Assembly (NCBI RefSeq): GCF_009469765.1
Contig: NZ_SSSQ01000010.1
Span: 1 to 64,000, forward strand
Direction of reading: 5' to 3'
DNA length: 64,000 nucleotides
Origin: Dechloromonas hortensis
Lineage (GTDB): Bacteria; Pseudomonadota; Gammaproteobacteria; Burkholderiales; Rhodocyclaceae
Positions 52,422-61,700 of the stretch are shown piece after piece; the stretch's first letter is position 1, and each line of letters begins with the position of its first letter. The notes beneath the pieces were generated by a model. It did not search any database. It saw nothing but the letters and a program-made list of their open reading frames with translations, and was not told the origin of the DNA. The position numbers and the translations under genes were made by a program.

Positions 52422-53183
52422 ATGGAACAATCCACGCCTCCGATTACCCGCGAGGCCGCGCTGCGTGTGGCGCTGGCAGCGCGGGCCATGCCCAATGTGA
52501 CCTTGCCGTCGCTGATCGACCTGCTGCGCCGCCAGTTGGGCGACGAGATCGACGAGGAAGCGCTGCGCAAGGTCACCGTTACCCAGTTGAAGACCGGCTT
52601 CGCCAGCGTCGATGGCGAAGAGGATGGCGAGGATATCGGCATCGGTCTCGAAGCGATGAAACTGGCCGTGCGCATCCTGTGGGGCGAAACCCAGGGCGAC
52701 GACACGCTGCCCAAGATCCAGCCCTATAGCGATGGTGACATGCCGGGTTCGGTGCGCGTCGCCATCGCCTCCGACAAGGGCGATCTGTTGAGCGGCCATT
52801 TCGGCTCCTGCCTGCGCTTTCTCGTCTATCAGGTTTCGCCGGCAGCCATCCGGCTGGTCGATATCCGCGACACCATGGACGCCGAGTTCGCCGAGGACCG
52901 CAACCTGTGGCGGGCCAGACTGATCGGCGATTGCCATGTCTGCTACGTCGTGTCGATTGGCGGTCCGGCGGCGGCCAAGGTCATTCGGGCCGATATCTAC
53001 CCGATCAAGCTGCCCGACGGCGGACCGGCCGAGGCTGTGCTGGCCCAGTTCCAGAAAGCGATGGCCGAGTCGCCGCCGCCCTGGTTGCTGAAAATACTCG
53101 GCGTCGCCGCCGAAAATCGCCTGAAAAACTACAGTGCTGCCCCCCAAGAGGACTTCCTGCCGGGCGTGGTCGACGACGAATAA
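52422..53183 (+). CDS. NafY/NifX family nitrogenase cofactor-binding protein
   Basis: A 253-residue protein with the two-domain layout of NafY. The N-terminal helical domain spans about residues 1-100 (TREAALRVALAARAMPNVTL...). The C-terminal NifX/NafY fold (about 110-230) has VRVAIASDKGDLLSGHFGSC, where His126 corresponds by position to the cofactor-binding His of NafY. Such proteins carry FeMo-cofactor or stabilise apo-dinitrogenase in the cytoplasm. No nif structural genes are in the window. The sigma-54 promoter and NifA-type site upstream support a nitrogen-fixation role. It is divergent from the tandem nitroreductase gene. Confidence 0.88.
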   Translation: MEQSTPPITREAALRVALAARAMPNVTLPSLIDLLRRQLGDEIDEEALRKVTVTQLKTGFASVDGEEDGEDIGIGLEAMKLAVRILWGETQGDDTLPKIQPYSDGDMPGSVRVAIASDKGDLLSGHFGSCLRFLVYQVSPAAIRLVDIRDTMDAEFAEDRNLWRARLIGDCHVCYVVSIGGPAAAKVIRADIYPIKLPDGGPAEAVLAQFQKAMAESPPPWLLKILGVAAENRLKNYSAAPQEDFLPGVVDDE

Positions 53184-53207
53184 AGGGCAAAAACGCCCGG
53201 CCCGACG

Positions 53208-54116
53208 CTAGGCGGCGCTGCGCCAGGGCGTGCCGGCAAAGCGTTCGACCAGGAAATCGACCATCGCCCGCACCTTGGGCGACAGGTGGCGGCCGCTCGG
53301 GTAGGTGGCGAAGAGCGGCACCGGCTCGACGTGGTGCCAGTCGGTCAGGATCGGCACCAGGTCGCCACGCTGGATGGCGTCGCCGACGATGACATCGGTC
53401 AGCCGGGTGATGCCGACGCCGGCCATGGTCAGTTGCAGCACCGTCTCGGCATTGTTGGCGACGACATTGCCGTCGATATGCACGACGCGGATGCCGTCGT
53501 CGGTATCGAACGGCCAGCGGCGCAGTACCGGCAGGCTGGTGATCCACAGGCAGTTGTGCTGATGCAGGTCGTCCGGCGTGCGCGGCGTGCCGTACCTGGC
53601 CAGGTAGGACGGCGCGGCGCAGATGACGCGCTCCAGGTTGCAGATGCGGCGGGCGACCATCGACGACTCGTCGAGCTGACCGATGCGGATGGCGAGATCG
53701 ATGCCCTCTTCGACGGCGGCCGGCGGCTGGTCATTGATGGTGATGTCGAGGTGGACGCCGGGGTGGCGTTCGAGAAAGTGCGGAATGGCCGGTGCCAGCT
53801 GGTGCATGCCGAAGGCCGAGCCGCAATGCAGCCGGAGCAGGCCCTGTGGGTGGCTGGCCGACTGCAGCACTTCGGCTTCCGCTTCGTCCATCTCGGCCAG
53901 GATGCGCCGGGCCCGCAGGTAAAAGGCCTCGCCTTCCGGCGTCAGGTGCAGGCGGCGCGTCGTCCGCTGCAGCAGGCGGGCGCCCAGCCGGTCTTCGAGC
54001 CGGGTGACCAGCTTGGAGAGGGCGGACGGGGTCAGGTCCAATTCCCGCGCTGCGGCAGAGAAGCCGCCGGTATCGACGGAGCGGACGAAGGCGGTCATTT
54101 CGGCAGAGCGATCCAT
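53208..54116 (-). CDS. LysR family transcriptional regulator
   Basis: A 302-residue protein: N-terminal winged helix-turn-helix (GGFSAAARELDLTPSALSKL, then LEDRLGARLLQRTTRRL) and a two-lobed effector domain. It resembles the large group of LysR regulators controlling adjacent or distant oxidoreductase genes. It is convergent with the NafY-like gene (24 bases apart) and divergent from a small gene at 54232. The 115-base gap there is AT-rich with ATTG...CAAT dyads suitable for autoregulation. Target unknown. Confidence 0.9.
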   Translation of the reverse strand: MDRSAEMTAFVRSVDTGGFSAAARELDLTPSALSKLVTRLEDRLGARLLQRTTRRLHLTPEGEAFYLRARRILAEMDEAEAEVLQSASHPQGLLRLHCGSAFGMHQLAPAIPHFLERHPGVHLDITINDQPPAAVEEGIDLAIRIGQLDESSMVARRICNLERVICAAPSYLARYGTPRTPDDLHQHNCLWITSLPVLRRWPFDTDDGIRVVHIDGNVVANNAETVLQLTMAGVGITRLTDVIVGDAIQRGDLVPILTDWHHVEPVPLFATYPSGRHLSPKVRAMVDFLVERFAGTPWRSAA

Positions 54117-54231
54117 GGCTTGATTATGGACGAAAATTCACAAATGTTGTTCCTGATGGCGTAATTGTTATTGGTTGCTCATGCAATTACAGTTCGATCC
54201 GTGCAATGTTGCACCGCAGCAGGAGTAAGCC

Positions 54232-54519
54232 ATGACCCCCATCGACATCCCAACCATCGAACGCCAGGCCCGCGCCCTTCGCGCCCAGGAAATTCAGCGT
54301 TTGCAAGGCTTGTTCGCCGAGCGTCTGCGTCTGTACGCATTGCTGCTCGGCAACAGTACGCTTTCCCTGTTGAGCCTGGTGGCGGCAACGTTGCGCCCGG
54401 CCTTTTCCTGGAATCCGCAGCAAGCATCCGGCAAGACCGGACCGGCCCTCGGCGTGCGCCTGAACCGTCTGGCCCGTCGCCTGTTTGCGTGGAATCCGCA
54501 GGCCCAGCGTCACTGCTGA
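54232..54519 (+). CDS. Small uncharacterised protein (95 residues)
   Basis: The ATG has CAGGAG seven bases upstream. The sequence has an amphipathic N-terminal helix (IERQARALRAQEIQRLQGLF) and a mildly hydrophobic centre (LLLGNSTLSLLSLVAATL), with a basic C-terminal part. The N-terminal pattern recalls small alphaproteobacterial/betaproteobacterial proteins of unknown function. Divergent from the LysR gene and so possibly its target. Confidence 0.65.
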   Translation: MTPIDIPTIERQARALRAQEIQRLQGLFAERLRLYALLLGNSTLSLLSLVAATLRPAFSWNPQQASGKTGPALGVRLNRLARRLFAWNPQAQRHC

Positions 54520-54568
54520 GCGCCTGGCCAGCCGGGAAAACTTTCCGGGCTGGCTGTTATAGAGCGGC

Positions 54569-54835
54569 CTACGCGGCCGCCTTTTCCATCTGCCCCGGGG
54601 CCAGGCCGACCGTGGTCAGCAGCGGCCCGTCAAAACCGTTCCACCAGATTGCGACCCAGGCAGCCCCTTCGTCGTCGATGCGTTCGACTTCGCAGGTCGA
54701 GCCGATCATGTCGTTGAACATGTCGAGATCGTCCTCGTCCATGTCCGGATCGGGGGATACGGCCAGAATGCGGACCCGGTCGCCCAGCTGGACTGCGTTG
54801 CCGTGGCGGTCGACGGTGGCGGGATGTGCGTTCAT
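54569..54835 (-). CDS. Small uncharacterised protein with SH3-like features
   Basis: An 88-residue acidic cytoplasmic protein. GNAVQLGDRVRILAVSP resembles the start of a small SH3-like barrel, followed by an acidic stretch (DPDMDEDDLDMFNDM). GGAG precedes the ATG at 54835 by seven bases; a TTG one codon earlier is less likely. No function can be assigned. Confidence 0.65.
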   Translation of the reverse strand: MNAHPATVDRHGNAVQLGDRVRILAVSPDPDMDEDDLDMFNDMIGSTCEVERIDDEGAAWVAIWWNGFDGPLLTTVGLAPGQMEKAAA

Positions 54836-54935
54836 CAAAGACTCCGGTTGACTGTGCGGGCCGGCCGCTTTGTCGGATAGTCGACGTCAGCGGAGCCAGT
54901 TATCCGCTTTGTGCAACAGCCGTGCCAGCCGGCCG

Positions 54936-55820
54936 CTATTTCAGCGCCTGGGCAACCCGCTTGTCCAGGCCGCGCATGAAGGCTTCGACCGCCGCGGTGT
55001 AGTCCGACTCCTCGCCCAGTTTCTGGTTGATCTCGCCATGCGACAGATCCTGCGTCAGCACGGCGGCCCGGGTGCCCAACTGGCTGGCCTTGTCGACAAA
55101 GCGGCGGGCCTCCGGGCAGGCGTGCTGGCGCTGGCTGGAGCAGACGGCGAGCAGCGCGCTGCTCGGTCGGCTGAGTTGCTGGAAGGGTGAAACGGCGTGC
55201 CAGTAGGCCGGGTCCTTGCCGAAGGCGCGGTCGTAGAGCGGCAGATGCCGGCTGCCCATGATGGCCGGCACATCGAGCGCACCGCTGTCGAGCAGGATAC
55301 TGCCGAGCCAGGGCGATGCCCCCTGTTCGGCCGCCAGTTCCGGCCGGGCGGCGAGCAGCGCGACCAGGTGGGCACCGGCTGAATGGCCCATCAGGATGAA
55401 TTTGCTGCGTTCCGCGCCCCAGCTCGCCGCCAGTTCCTGGGCCATGGCCAGCGCCCGGGCGACATCGCGAGCTTGGTCGAGCGGCCCGATTTTGGGCAAT
55501 AAACGATAGTTCACCGCAACGAACACGAAACCCCTGGGCACCCAGCGTGCCAGCTTGTTCTCGACAACCCGGCGCATCTCCTTGTCGCCGAACTGCCAGC
55601 CGCCACCATGCACCATCAGGATGACCGGCGCCCCCTTGGCCTGGGGCGGGGCATAGACGTCGAAGCGCTGTTCCTCGTCGTTGCCGTAGGCGACATTGCG
55701 CTTGAGTAGCGTTTCGGCGCCGGCTGTCCCGGCCAGCAGCGCGCTCAGCAGCAGGACGATGAACTTCAGGCGATTGCAGAGAAGAGGGCGGAGCATCGGC
55801 GGAAGGTAGGAAAAAGCCAT
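54936..55820 (-). CDS. Exported alpha/beta hydrolase (BD-FAE/esterase-like)
   Basis: About 294 residues. A signal peptide (NRLKFIVLLLSALLAGTAGA) precedes the hydrolase fold with oxyanion motif HGGGWQFGDK and nucleophile elbow GHSAGAH. The catalytic His is probably in DLSHGEIN. This fits the carboxylesterase/lipase group with the HGGGW motif. Start choice is uncertain: ATG at 55820 or 55796. Substrate unknown. Confidence 0.82.
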   Translation of the reverse strand: MAFSYLPPMLRPLLCNRLKFIVLLLSALLAGTAGAETLLKRNVAYGNDEEQRFDVYAPPQAKGAPVILMVHGGGWQFGDKEMRRVVENKLARWVPRGFVFVAVNYRLLPKIGPLDQARDVARALAMAQELAASWGAERSKFILMGHSAGAHLVALLAARPELAAEQGASPWLGSILLDSGALDVPAIMGSRHLPLYDRAFGKDPAYWHAVSPFQQLSRPSSALLAVCSSQRQHACPEARRFVDKASQLGTRAAVLTQDLSHGEINQKLGEESDYTAAVEAFMRGLDKRVAQALK

Positions 55821-55891
55821 TCGGAATAGAACGAAGGCATTATCACATGCGGCTGCCGGAAGGCGTGCCGGGATTGCCGGACCGACCCGCT

Positions 55892-56512
55892 TCAGGCGAC
55901 GCCGAGGGCAGTCTTCAGCGCCCGACTGCCGGATGGGGTCAGCAACAGCCCGAGGGCGGCGCAATTGAGCAGCACGCAGGCCCAGAAAACGACGAGAAAC
56001 GAGGCCTTGCTCGTTTTGTGGCGCAGGCGGTTCTGGGCGATCAGGGCGCCAGGCCAGCCGCCGATCAGGGCGAGTAGCTGCAGCGTGCTTTCCTGGGTGC
56101 GCCAGCGCTGCTGGCGGGCGGCCGACTTGTCGATGGCGTAGGCAATGAAGGCGACCAGGCTCGCCCCGGTATAGAGGCCGAGCAGCGCCAGTGGCAGCTT
56201 GCCGGCCAGCACCGAAAATGCAACGAAGGCGAGAAAAAGGCCGGCAATCAGCAGCGGCAGCCGGTTTGCTGCGGTCGACCGTGAATTTCGGGCATTTTTC
56301 GCCGCGCCGACGAAATCCGTCGCCCGGGCCTGCCGGCGTCCCCGTTGGTCCTGCTCCAGTTCGTAGGTGACGATCTGGCCGACTTCCGGCCGCCGCTGAC
56401 GATTGGCGAAGGACTTGATATGGACGAAGACTTCCGCCCCGCCCTGGTTGGGGGTGATGAAGCCGTAACCCTGCTCGTCCTTCCAGCGGGTGATTTTTCC
56501 TTGGTAACGCAT
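55892..56512 (-). CDS. Cold-shock domain plus DUF1294 membrane protein
   Basis: A 206-residue fusion. The N-terminal cold-shock domain has the RNP motifs YGFITPNQGG and VFVHIKSF. A basic linker leads to a C-terminal DUF1294 membrane region with about four hydrophobic spans (AYAIDKSAARQQRWRTQE, LIGGWPGALIAQ). This fusion is widespread in proteobacteria. It could tether RNA binding to the membrane, but its function is not established. Confidence 0.88.
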   Translation of the reverse strand: MRYQGKITRWKDEQGYGFITPNQGGAEVFVHIKSFANRQRRPEVGQIVTYELEQDQRGRRQARATDFVGAAKNARNSRSTAANRLPLLIAGLFLAFVAFSVLAGKLPLALLGLYTGASLVAFIAYAIDKSAARQQRWRTQESTLQLLALIGGWPGALIAQNRLRHKTSKASFLVVFWACVLLNCAALGLLLTPSGSRALKTALGVA

Positions 56513-56560
56513 GGTCTCAATGACGTCGGCAATTGATAAGCGGCCGTCATTGTCGGCGAT

Positions 56561-57178
56561 TCACAGCACGTAGAACAAGATCGCAATGAAATGCGAAAGG
56601 CTGCCGGCGATCACGAACAGATGCCAGATGCCGTGCCAGTGGCGGAAACGCTCGTCGAAGGCGAAGAAAACGATGCCCACCGTATAGAAGAGGCCGCCGG
56701 CCGCCAGCCAGAGAAAGCCGGCCAGGCCAATGCTGGCCAGCAAGGGCTTGATGGCGACCAGCACGATCCAGCCCATCAGCGCGTAGATGACCAGTGATAG
56801 CACGCGTGCCTCCGAGCGCGGCTTGATCTCCTGCAGCATGCCGATCAGGCCCAGCGTCCAGACGATGCCGAACAGCGACCAGCCCCACGGCCCGCGCAGG
56901 CTGATCAGGCAGAATGGCGTGTAGCTGCCGGCGATCAGCAGGTAGATCGACAGGTGGTCGAGCTTGCGCAGCACATTTTTCGCCCGGCCGCGTACGCTGT
57001 GATAGAGGGTGGAAATGCTGTACAGCACGACCAGCGTCGCGCCATAGACGGCTACGCTGAACAGCTTCCAGCCGTCGCCGCTGGCTGCCGCCAGTTTGAT
57101 CAGCCAGGCGGCGCCGCCCAGCGCGAATAGGGCGCCGAGCAAGTGTGTCCAGGCATTGAATTTTTCCCCGTGGTACAT
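56561..57178 (-). CDS. Hemolysin III family (YqfA-type) membrane protein
   Basis: A 205-residue protein with seven hydrophobic spans. Conserved motifs include GEKFNAWTHLLGA, SSTLYHS-like ISTLYHSVRG, LDHLSIYLLIAGSYTP, and RHWHGIWHLFV with the His pairs thought to bind metal. These belong to the PAQR/HlyIII family. I chose the ATG at 57178, with GGGAGAGGG upstream, over an in-frame start 45 bases earlier. Confidence 0.9.
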   Translation of the reverse strand: MYHGEKFNAWTHLLGALFALGGAAWLIKLAAASGDGWKLFSVAVYGATLVVLYSISTLYHSVRGRAKNVLRKLDHLSIYLLIAGSYTPFCLISLRGPWGWSLFGIVWTLGLIGMLQEIKPRSEARVLSLVIYALMGWIVLVAIKPLLASIGLAGFLWLAAGGLFYTVGIVFFAFDERFRHWHGIWHLFVIAGSLSHFIAILFYVL

Positions 57179-57303
57179 GTTCCCTCTCCCCCGAGTCTGC
57201 GGCGCCGGTGTTCGGGCCATCACTTGATGCTAACCGGTATCGACCGGCGAAATCGTGTGAGGTTCGTGGCGAAGCTGTGACCGCGTGTGTCTATTGGCGG
57301 GGG

Positions 57304-57537
57304 CTACTTGCTTTGAATCAGTGGTCTGAGCGGGTATTCGCCGGGAAGCCCGGCTGTTTCGCAGCGTCCATCCTTGTACGGACCACTGACCTTTTCCCAA
57401 CCCTGGCCGGGATAAGTCTGTGTGCACAGCGCCTTCCCATCCAGCTTGCTGCGCCATTTGTACCAGGGGGCAGGTGCGGCGAGGGCGGAAATGGCGAACA
57501 GGGTTGATACGGCTGCAATGACGACCCTCGATTTCAT
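57304..57537 (-). CDS. Small exported protein (77 residues)
   Basis: AAGGAGG lies seven bases before the ATG at 57537. The signal peptide MKSRVVIAAVSTLFAISALA is followed by a 57-residue mature part with two Cys residues (ALCTQTYPGQGWEKVSGPY, then GRCETAG), possibly disulfide-linked. Family unknown to me. Confidence 0.75.
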   Translation of the reverse strand: MKSRVVIAAVSTLFAISALAAPAPWYKWRSKLDGKALCTQTYPGQGWEKVSGPYKDGRCETAGLPGEYPLRPLIQSK

Positions 57538-57608
57538 GGTTGCCTCCTTGGGTATGGCGCGGACGCCACTTACCCTTGTGGCTGGTTGAGGTACATCCCT
57601 CGCCGTGC

Positions 57609-57974
57609 TCATCGATCGCCGCTCTCCATGTGAAACCTGTGAAGGACACGGTGTGCCATCGGCGCGAGAATGACGCCGGCGACGATGATCACCACCAGGC
57701 CGCAGTAGAGTGCATACAGGCCGGCAAAGAGCTTGCCACCGAATGTGACCGGGGTGTTTACGGGGCCCATTCCGCCGAGGAGCATCGATGCGTTCAGAAA
57801 CGCATCAATCCAGCCCAAACCCTCAATGATGTGATACCCGACCATGCCGATAAACAGCGAAACGGCTATAAGTGTAAGGGCAACGATTCCGCTGTGCGCC
57901 AGCCGAACAATGAACTGATGCAGCGAAATTACGGGTTGAGAGCGATGCTCAAAGTCGGGGAGAAGCCTTTTCAT
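57609..57974 (-). CDS. Small membrane protein with ion-channel-like pore region
   Basis: A 121-residue protein with two main hydrophobic helices: about 27-50 and 83-105. Between them is a re-entrant-looking stretch ASMLLGGMGPVNTP, followed by KLFAGLYALYCGLVVIIVAG. The layout is that of two-helix potassium channels, but the selectivity filter is GGMGP rather than TxGYG. It may be a channel relative or a family without transport activity. Confidence 0.6.
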   Translation of the reverse strand: MKRLLPDFEHRSQPVISLHQFIVRLAHSGIVALTLIAVSLFIGMVGYHIIEGLGWIDAFLNASMLLGGMGPVNTPVTFGGKLFAGLYALYCGLVVIIVAGVILAPMAHRVLHRFHMESGDR

Positions 57975-58138
57975 CGCTCTTCTAGCATGGTGCTAACCGG
58001 CCCCGTGCGGCTTTTCTGAAAATCGGGAACAGACCATGGTTTCCAACTTCAAGAAGCACCAAGCAACTCGTCAGACGCCGGCTCCAGTTCGCACCGGAAC
58101 TCCAGGCGTCGAAGCGTTCTCCGGGGCACATGAAGGGG

Positions 58139-58585
58139 CTAGGCGCTGGCGACAGCCGCCGCGAGATAACCCTCGAGCTGCTGGTCGTACTCCTTGAAGT
58201 GGGCGAACAAGGTTTCCCGGACGCGGTCGATCCCCTCGATGGCCTGGATGCCGTTGCCGTCGCCGGAAAAAACTACGCGAATCTCCTTCAACTGCTGCGC
58301 GATATCCATGTGTGCCTGATTGTGCGCAATGCGGTGCGCTGTCGGGACCATCCCATCCATGTAGATCGATTCGACTAGGTTGTGTTTCAGCGTTATTTCG
58401 ACGAAGGCCCGGATCATCTGCTCGATATTGCCGTGGCAGACGCCGCGCTGGCTGGAATGGCAGTCGTTGCAATTGTCCAGCCGGTCACGCTGGTTACACT
58501 GGGCCTCGATGCGCTCGATCAACTGCAGCATTTGATCGTGATCCCGGCGCATTTTCTCGACGGCTTGTTCCCTTATTGCGGGCAT
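58139..58585 (-). CDS. Hemerythrin-like protein with inserted Cys-rich segment
   Basis: A 148-residue soluble protein. Metal-ligand-type residues occur in the usual four-helix order: RRDHDQM, a central NLVESIYMDGM, HRIAHNQAHMD, and FAHFKEYDQ. Between helices 1 and 2 is an insert with four Cys residues, including CNDCH, which fits a CxxCH haem-attachment or metal-binding motif. There is no signal peptide, so covalent haem c is unlikely; a zinc or iron-sulfur site fits better. GGGAG precedes the ATG. Confidence 0.75.
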   Translation of the reverse strand: MPAIREQAVEKMRRDHDQMLQLIERIEAQCNQRDRLDNCNDCHSSQRGVCHGNIEQMIRAFVEITLKHNLVESIYMDGMVPTAHRIAHNQAHMDIAQQLKEIRVVFSGDGNGIQAIEGIDRVRETLFAHFKEYDQQLEGYLAAAVASA

Positions 58586-58746
58586 ATCTTGATCTCCCTT
58601 CTGAGAAATCATCCGATGTGGCAGGGGCCAGGATTCGCGCCGGGCAGAAGGGCGGCACAACAACCTCCCTTCTCTCGGTTTATACCGGGTCTGGCGATTA
58701 GGCCATCACCTTCGCAAACAGTTCCTGGCGGGCTGCAAGGAGCATG

Positions 58747-58775
58747 CGCCGCCCGTTTGGGCGGCGTTTGTTTTT
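58747..58775 (+). terminator. Rightward intrinsic terminator with no obvious gene
   Basis: An 8-bp perfect stem CGCCGCCC/GGGCGGCG with GTTT loop and a following T-rich tract (TTTGTTTTT). It points right, but all genes for 4 kb to the left are on the other strand, so it either ends an unseen small RNA or insulates hrpA. Confidence 0.75.
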
Positions 58776-58783
58776 GGGGCGAA

Positions 58784-58789
58784 TATAAT
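58784..58789 (+). promoter_or_regulatory. -10 box immediately upstream of hrpA
   Basis: A consensus TATAAT ends eight bases before the hrpA ATG (GCACCCCC between), so the transcript should begin at or beside the start codon. No Shine-Dalgarno sequence is present. The -35 is not obvious. Confidence 0.55.
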
Positions 58790-58797
58790 GCACCCCC

Positions 58798-61700
58798 ATG
58801 GCCCAAGCTTCCCACAAGAATACACCTTCGCGGCGTGACGACTCCCTCCGCGCAACACTGACCGCCGACGCGCGCCGGCTACTGGCCCTGCAGCGCGAAA
58901 TGCTACGACCACAAAAACAAGGGCTGGCCCTAGGGGCGACCGCTGAAAAACGGCAAAAACTGCAGGCCGAGCTCGGTGCCCTGCTGGCGCAGTCGCAGGC
59001 GGCGGTCGTCGCCCGGCGCGGCAAACTGCCGAAGCCGGAATTCCAGACCGACCTGCCGGTCAATGAGCGGCGGGCCGACATTGCCGACCTGATCGAGAAA
59101 AACCAGGTAGTCATCGTCTGCGGCGAGACCGGTTCGGGCAAGACGACGCAGTTGCCGAAAATCTGCCTCGATCTCGGCATCGGTTCTCGCGGCCTGATCG
59201 GCCACACACAGCCGCGCCGGCTGGCCGCCCGTTCGGTGGCGACGCGTCTGGCGCAGGAGCTGAAGACGCAGGTCGGGGCTGGGGTCGGCGTCAAAATCCG
59301 TTTCCACGACAAGTCGACCACCGACAGTTGGGTCAAGCTGATGACCGACGGCATCCTGCTTGCCGAGTCGCAGTCCGACCCGTATTTGAACGCCTACGAG
59401 GCGATCATCATCGACGAGGCGCACGAGCGCAGCCTGAACATCGACTTCCTGCTCGGCTACCTGAAGCAGTTGCTGCCGAAGCGGCCGGACCTGAAGGTGA
59501 TCATCACCTCGGCGACCATCGACGCCGAGCGCTTTTCGCAGCACTTCAATGGCGCGCCGGTGATCGAGGTGTCCGGCCGCCTCTATCCGGTCGACGTGCG
59601 TTACCGTCCGGTTTCCGATCTCGAAAAGCAGGACGACGAGCGCGATCTGTACGACGCCATCGTCGATGCCGCCGATGAATTGTCACGGCTGGGTAGCGGC
59701 GACATCCTCGTTTTCCTGCCCGGCGAGCGCGAAATCCGCGAGGCAGCCGAAGCTTTGCGCAAGCATGCGCTGGCCCGGCCGGGCATGTCATCGGCACATG
59801 CGCCCGAAATCCTGCCGCTCTTCTCGCGCCTGTCGGCCGGCGAGCAGGACCGAATTTTCAAGCCATCCGGCAACCAGCGGCGCATCGTGCTGGCGACCAA
59901 CGTCGCCGAAACCTCGCTCACCGTGCCCGGCATCCGCTACGTCATCGACACCGGGCTGGCCCGCGTCAATCGCTACTCCTACCGCAACAAGGTCGAGCAA
60001 CTGCAGATCGAGAAGATCTCGCAGGCGGCGGCGCGGCAGCGGGCCGGGCGCTGCGGCCGGGTGGCGGCCGGCGTCTGCATTCGCCTGTACGACGAGTTGG
60101 ATTTCAACGCCCGCGCGCCGTTCACCGACCCGGAAATCCTGCGTTCCTCGCTGGCCGGCGTCATCCTGCGCATGAAGTCTCTGAAGCTGACCGATGTCGA
60201 GAGCTTCCCCTTCATCGAACCGCCGCCGGCCAAGGCGATTGCCGACGGCTACGCGCTGTTGCAGGAATTGGGCGGGCTCGACGAGGAAAACCGCCTGACC
60301 AAGGTTGGCGAGTCGCTGGCCCGCCTGCCGCTCGATCCGCGCATCGGCCGCATGCTGGTTGCGGCGCGCGACCTCGGCTGTCTGAAGGAAGTGATGGTCA
60401 TTGCCGCCGGCCTCTCGGTGCAGGACCCGCGCGAGCGGCCGCAGGAACGCCAGCAGGCGGCGGACGAGAAACACAAGCTGTTTGCCGACGAGAAGTCGGA
60501 GTTCCTCAGTTGGTGGAAGCTTTGGAATTGGTTCCAGAACGCCGTCGAACACAAGAAGTCGAACAAGCAGCTGGTCGATACCTGTCACGCGCATTTCCTG
60601 TCCTACCTGCGCCTGCGCGAATGGCGCGAGGTGCACAGCCAGCTGCATTCGATGATCGGTGAGCTGGCGGCCAAGGACGGCGGCTGGAAGGAAAGCGAGA
60701 TTCCCGGCACCTACGAGGCCATCCATCAGGCGCTGCTCTCCGGCCTGCTCGGTAACCTCGGCTGCAAGGCCGACGAATCCGGCTATTACCTCGGGGCGCG
60801 CGGTATTCGCTACCTGATCCACCCGTCGTCGCCGCTGCAAAAGAAGGCCGGCAAGTGGATCATGGCGGCCGAGATCACCGAGACGACGCGCCTCTTTGGC
60901 CGCTGTGTCGCCCGCATCGAACCGGACTGGCTGGAGAAAGTGGGCGCTCACCTCATCAAGCGCAGCTACTTCGACGCGCACTGGGAAAAGAAGGCGATGC
61001 AGGTTGCCGGCTGGGAGCGGACGACGCTCTACGGCGTGGTCATCAACCCGAAGCGGCGCATCCATTACGGCCCGCTGGCACCGGCCGAGGCGCGCGAAAT
61101 CTTCATCCGCCAGGGCCTGGTCGGCGAGGAAATCGACGACGCCTACGCCAAGCGCTGGCCGTTCTACCAGCACAACCAGAAGCAGATCCGCGACATCGAG
61201 CACCTCGAACACAAGCAGCGCCGGCAGGACGTGCTGGTCGACGACGAGCTGATCTTCGCTTTCTACGACTCGATCATTCCCGAGGGCATTCACAACGGCG
61301 CCACCTTCGACCATTGGCGCAAGGAGGCCGAGCGCGACAATCCGAAGCTGCTCTATTTGTCGAAGGACGACCTGATGCGGCATTCGGCGGCCGGCGTCAC
61401 GACCGAGGCCTTCCCGCATCATCTGAAGGTCGGCGGCGTCGAATACACGCTGACCTACCATTTCGAGCCGGGTTCGCCGCGCGACGGCGTGACGCTGACC
61501 CTGCCGCTGGCACAGCTCAATCAGATTCCGGTACAGCGCATGGAGTGGTTGGTGCCCGGGTTGCTGAAGGAAAAGCTGATGCAGCTGATCAAGACGCTGC
61601 CGCAGAAGATCCGGGCGAAACTGGTGCCGGTGCCGGAATTTGTCGAAGAATTCATGTCGACCGTCGCCAGCAATGAAAAGAAGATGAATCAGGGGCTGAT

